Positions 61,305 to 64,000 of a stretch of DNA of 64,000 nucleotides are shown here, one piece after another; position 1 is the stretch's first letter; each line of letters begins with the position of its first letter. The stretch covers positions 30,111,783-30,175,782 of the forward strand of contig OZ020269.1 of assembly GCA_963971225.1 (NCBI GenBank). Direction: 5' to 3'. The translations under genes were made by a program, and so were the position numbers. The notes beneath the pieces are model-generated. The model was not told the origin of the DNA. It was given only the letters and a program-made list of their open reading frames with translations, and made no database searches. This DNA is from Melieria omissa. Taxonomy: Eukaryota; Arthropoda; Insecta; Diptera; Ulidiidae.

Positions 61305-61632
61305 CGACAAATTGCTCCACCGCAACAGTCAGAAGTTGCTCTTAGAGGGTTAAAATCTATGACCGACCTTTCTAGTTTTCCTTACTGAACATTTCTTTCA
61401 AACATACTCACCTCACCCACAAAATGGTCGTCTTTATAAAATGGGCTCCCAATGCCCCCAGTTTGTCCCCAGATGTATCAAATGTATGAGCGGCACCCAT
61501 TTATTTTCTCTTCCGAATATTTCTTCCAAACATACCTTCTTGCTAACTTCAAGTCTAAAGGGGGCTGTCATACAAAACTGACTATTTTCTATGCCGTTGG
61601 CTCCCCACTTGCAAATGTAGTAGTTAAGTGAG
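61305..61632 (-). repeat. Dispersed repeat, about 350 bp (copy 2, inverted)
   Basis: The reverse complement aligns with 10159-10515 from TTAACTACTACATTTGCAAG to AGAGCAACTTCTGACTGTTG. Copy 2 lacks the MITE that abuts copy 1. Family unknown. Confidence 0.75.
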
Positions 61633-62769
61633 CGAGAAAATATTGTATCTCGGAAACTACTGAACCGATTTCAATGATTTATTCAGGGATCGCCAACATT
61701 CTTTAGTACAAAAAATACAAAATTAAAGAAGTTTCAGAAATTCACCACCAGAGGGCGTCCCCATACGATCGGATTTGTGACGTTGTCAACTTTTGGGTTT
61801 CTACAAAGCAAAAATCAAAATGTATTGTTGAATATAGAGAAATAATTAATAATAGAAAATAATTAATAGAACATATAGCGAAATAATTTAAAATTTTTGA
61901 GTACATAATTTTATTAAAAACTACAAAAACCACTAATACGTGGCAACGGTGAAATACTTAAAAAAATATAGGGAAATAATTTAAAATTTTTTAAGTACCT
62001 AATTTTATTAAAAACCACCTCAACTGCATTCTTGCTTTACCAAAATGTCTTAAAATTTGTTGCAAAAAATTGTTGCAAACAAATTCCAAACTCCTTTTTA
62101 CAAATTTCTGCACCAACTTAACCCATTTTTCCATGTTAAATCTAAGAAATATTGATGCATTTACTTGAATCAGTAAATCAGAGTACATCAGCCTATTTGC
62201 ACAAAATTGCCAAACGAGTGTAAATATGTCAGACCACGAGAATGAAGCCATTTCTGCTTTGCTTAACTTTGGCCATCGCTGACAGCCGCACCAGTCGAAG
62301 CCGGCGTCAGTGCCATGGAGACAAAACAAAAAGCCAGCGGCAACAAAAGAAATAAGTCAATTTGTTAAGCACTTAAACTGTCAACTTATTCTTCTGTGTG
62401 GCGTTTGAAATGTCCAAAAAATGTGTGTCGTCACAAAGCTACGCGACCATATTCTATATGTTTTCAGTAGTCCTTGCTCCCATCGCTGAACACGACTGCA
62501 GGCATCGTTCTGTTTCCTGTGAATTCATTTCAACAATTTTTACCAACCGCGGGCGCAACTATTCCATCACAGTTTTATATTATTTTTTGTTGCAAAAACG
62601 CTGTTGGCAACCATTTTTATGCAAAACTGTTTGGCTGCCCATCAATTGTTCTACTCGAATAGAGGCGAATTTATGCAGGTTTTTTTTATCTGAAAGTCAT
62701 AAATTAGAATTGTTGCACTTTTTCGCTGACAGCTGTCAGTGCAGCTTGTTGGAATTGCGCATTTATTTT

Positions 62770-63260
62770 TTGGTTCAACTGTCGGTGACTTTTTAGCCAT
62801 TCAAGCAAATTTTTAATGCCACGCTGAATTTGATTTTATAATTATTAACAAATTATTTGAATAAATTTTTGAATAAAGTTGTGAAATGTTTGTTTGAAAA
62901 TAAATAAATAAAAAAATAAAATAATGGAATGGACAGACATTGCTAAAACTATTCTTTTTTGGTTGCTGCATGCTTATAAAATTTTCACAATTATGATCGA
63001 CTTTTTCAATTCTATATATAGATTTGTTTTAGTACAAAACCATTCATCAAAATTTTTTCTGATTGATTATTTTTGTTTCAACTGCCGGTGACTTTTTAGC
63101 CATTCAAGCAATTTTTAATGCCACGCTGAGTTTGATTTTTTAATTATCAACAAATTATTTGAATACATTTTTGAATAAAGTTGTGAGTTTTTTATATGAA
63201 AATAAATAAATTAAACCAAATTGGTGAAAAGGACAGACATTGCTAAAACTATTCTCTTTT
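62770..63260. repeat. Tandem duplication, 306-bp spacing, two copies
   Basis: 'GGTGACTTTTTAGCCATTCA' recurs at about 62783 and 63089. 'GGACAGACATTGCTAAAACT' recurs at about 62931 and 63231. Identity is high across about 180 bp, with a less similar spacer. Non-coding, intron 2. Confidence 0.85.
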
Positions 63261-64000
63261 GTTTACTCTAGAGAGACTTACTGACTTAAAGAGTAAACTA
63301 TATGCAGTAAAAAAATAGCAATTAAAGAGAAAATAATAGTTAAAGATAACTTTTTAGTCCTCTACCAAAAAAGTAGAAGCCTTCCTGTCGCCTTAACAGT
63401 TTTAGCTTTGTTAACTTAATAACAACCAATCGGTTCTGTTATTAAGGCTGATCAAGTTATAAAGTCTGATCAAGTAAAACAAATATGCATAATCCCGCTG
63501 AATCCGTAGCTGGCGCTTCTTTCATGAGTTGTCTCACAAAGACTTTGATCCTTGCTTCGCTGGTTAATTGGGGTTTTATGGCCTAAGTGTGCTCTGCACT
63601 TCTACTAAACTCGATGCTTGATGAACCAAATTGTTCTCAGGCTATTAATTAGTGGTGTTTTAAAGATGTTGGAGTAGCAACACATCAGATAATCCAGAGC
63701 CATATTAAGTTTCCATTTCATTAATGCTGCCATTTGGTTATTGAATGTTTGTTCTTCAATGTTTGTGTTGTTGAGTAGAGAAATAATTTATAAAAACGAA
63801 CAATTTTAATGGCTTAAAAAAAAGATCATGAAACCCGAATTAGTGTTGTTGGAATTCGTTATCCCTTATGGAAAAATAAATAAAATTGAACAAACTACAA
63901 GATTACCAAAGCAGCTGATTCTCGCCAAAAATTGGCGCGTCTGACATTAATTATGGAATTTGAATGTTGCATAATCACAGATTTAAGGGTCAATTTCAAC

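Larger units (their letters stand above)
32357..64000 (+). other. sca: Intron 2 of scabrous (incomplete, over 31 kb)
   Basis: It starts with the strong donor GTGAGT. No downstream frame to the window end looks like coiled coil or fibrinogen domain, so the next exon probably lies outside; a short exon could have been missed. Stretches with nothing recognised include 34.2-36.8 kb (CAA/CAG-rich, many chance frames), 37.4-40.6 kb, 42.7-45.0 kb, 45.9-48.3 kb, 49.7-50.8 kb, 53.8-55.9 kb, 56.6-58.2 kb, 58.6-61.3 kb and 63.3-64 kb. Confidence 0.65.

Overview
The window is eukaryotic, most likely from a higher dipteran with a large, repeat-rich genome (a tephritid-type fruit fly would fit; this is inference from the gene, intron sizes and transposon types). 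There are no bacterial-style operons, Shine-Dalgarno sites or CRISPR arrays. Most open frames are chance frames in AT-rich, CA/CAG-rich or pentanucleotide-repeat DNA, or they read the wrong strand or frame of the one real gene.

One protein-coding gene can be supported, on the plus strand. It is the 5' part of an orthologue of scabrous (sca), the secreted coiled-coil/fibrinogen-related glycoprotein of Notch-linked neural spacing. A TATA promoter lies at about 11613 with an initiator near 11645. A 5' UTR of about 420 nt holds one 12-codon upstream ORF. Coding exon 1 is 12068-12645 (signal peptide, acidic linker, start of the coiled coil). Intron 1 is 19.3 kb. Coding exon 2 is 31927-32356 (coiled coil). 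The donor at 32357 opens a second intron with no recognisable exon before the window ends, so intron 2 is probably longer than 31.6 kb. The remaining coiled coil and the fibrinogen-like domain would lie beyond the window. The two exons join in frame (phase 2) into 336 codons.

Region by region: 1-11.6 kb is the upstream flank, with a Tigger/pogo-like element, a tandem array of about 140-bp units, a Tc1 relic, a TTAA-flanked MITE and a dispersed repeat. Intron 1 holds hAT-like elements, TTAA-flanked MITEs (one nested in another), mariner relics, tandem arrays and inverted repeat copies. Intron 2 holds a tRNA-derived SINE split by a hAT insertion, three more hAT-like copies, a solo LTR antisense to the gene, a small TTAA MITE, several tandem arrays and an AAAAT array of about 410 bp.

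The strongest non-coding observations are transposon structures with readable target-site duplications. These are a hAT-like family (TIR CAGTGTTGCCAGAT, 8-bp TSDs), one copy carrying an internal tandem expansion, and a piggyBac-like MITE group (TTAA target, CCCTTTCG ends). I did not find a convincing novel molecular system; the main interest is the anatomy of a very large developmental gene built up by nested non-autonomous elements.
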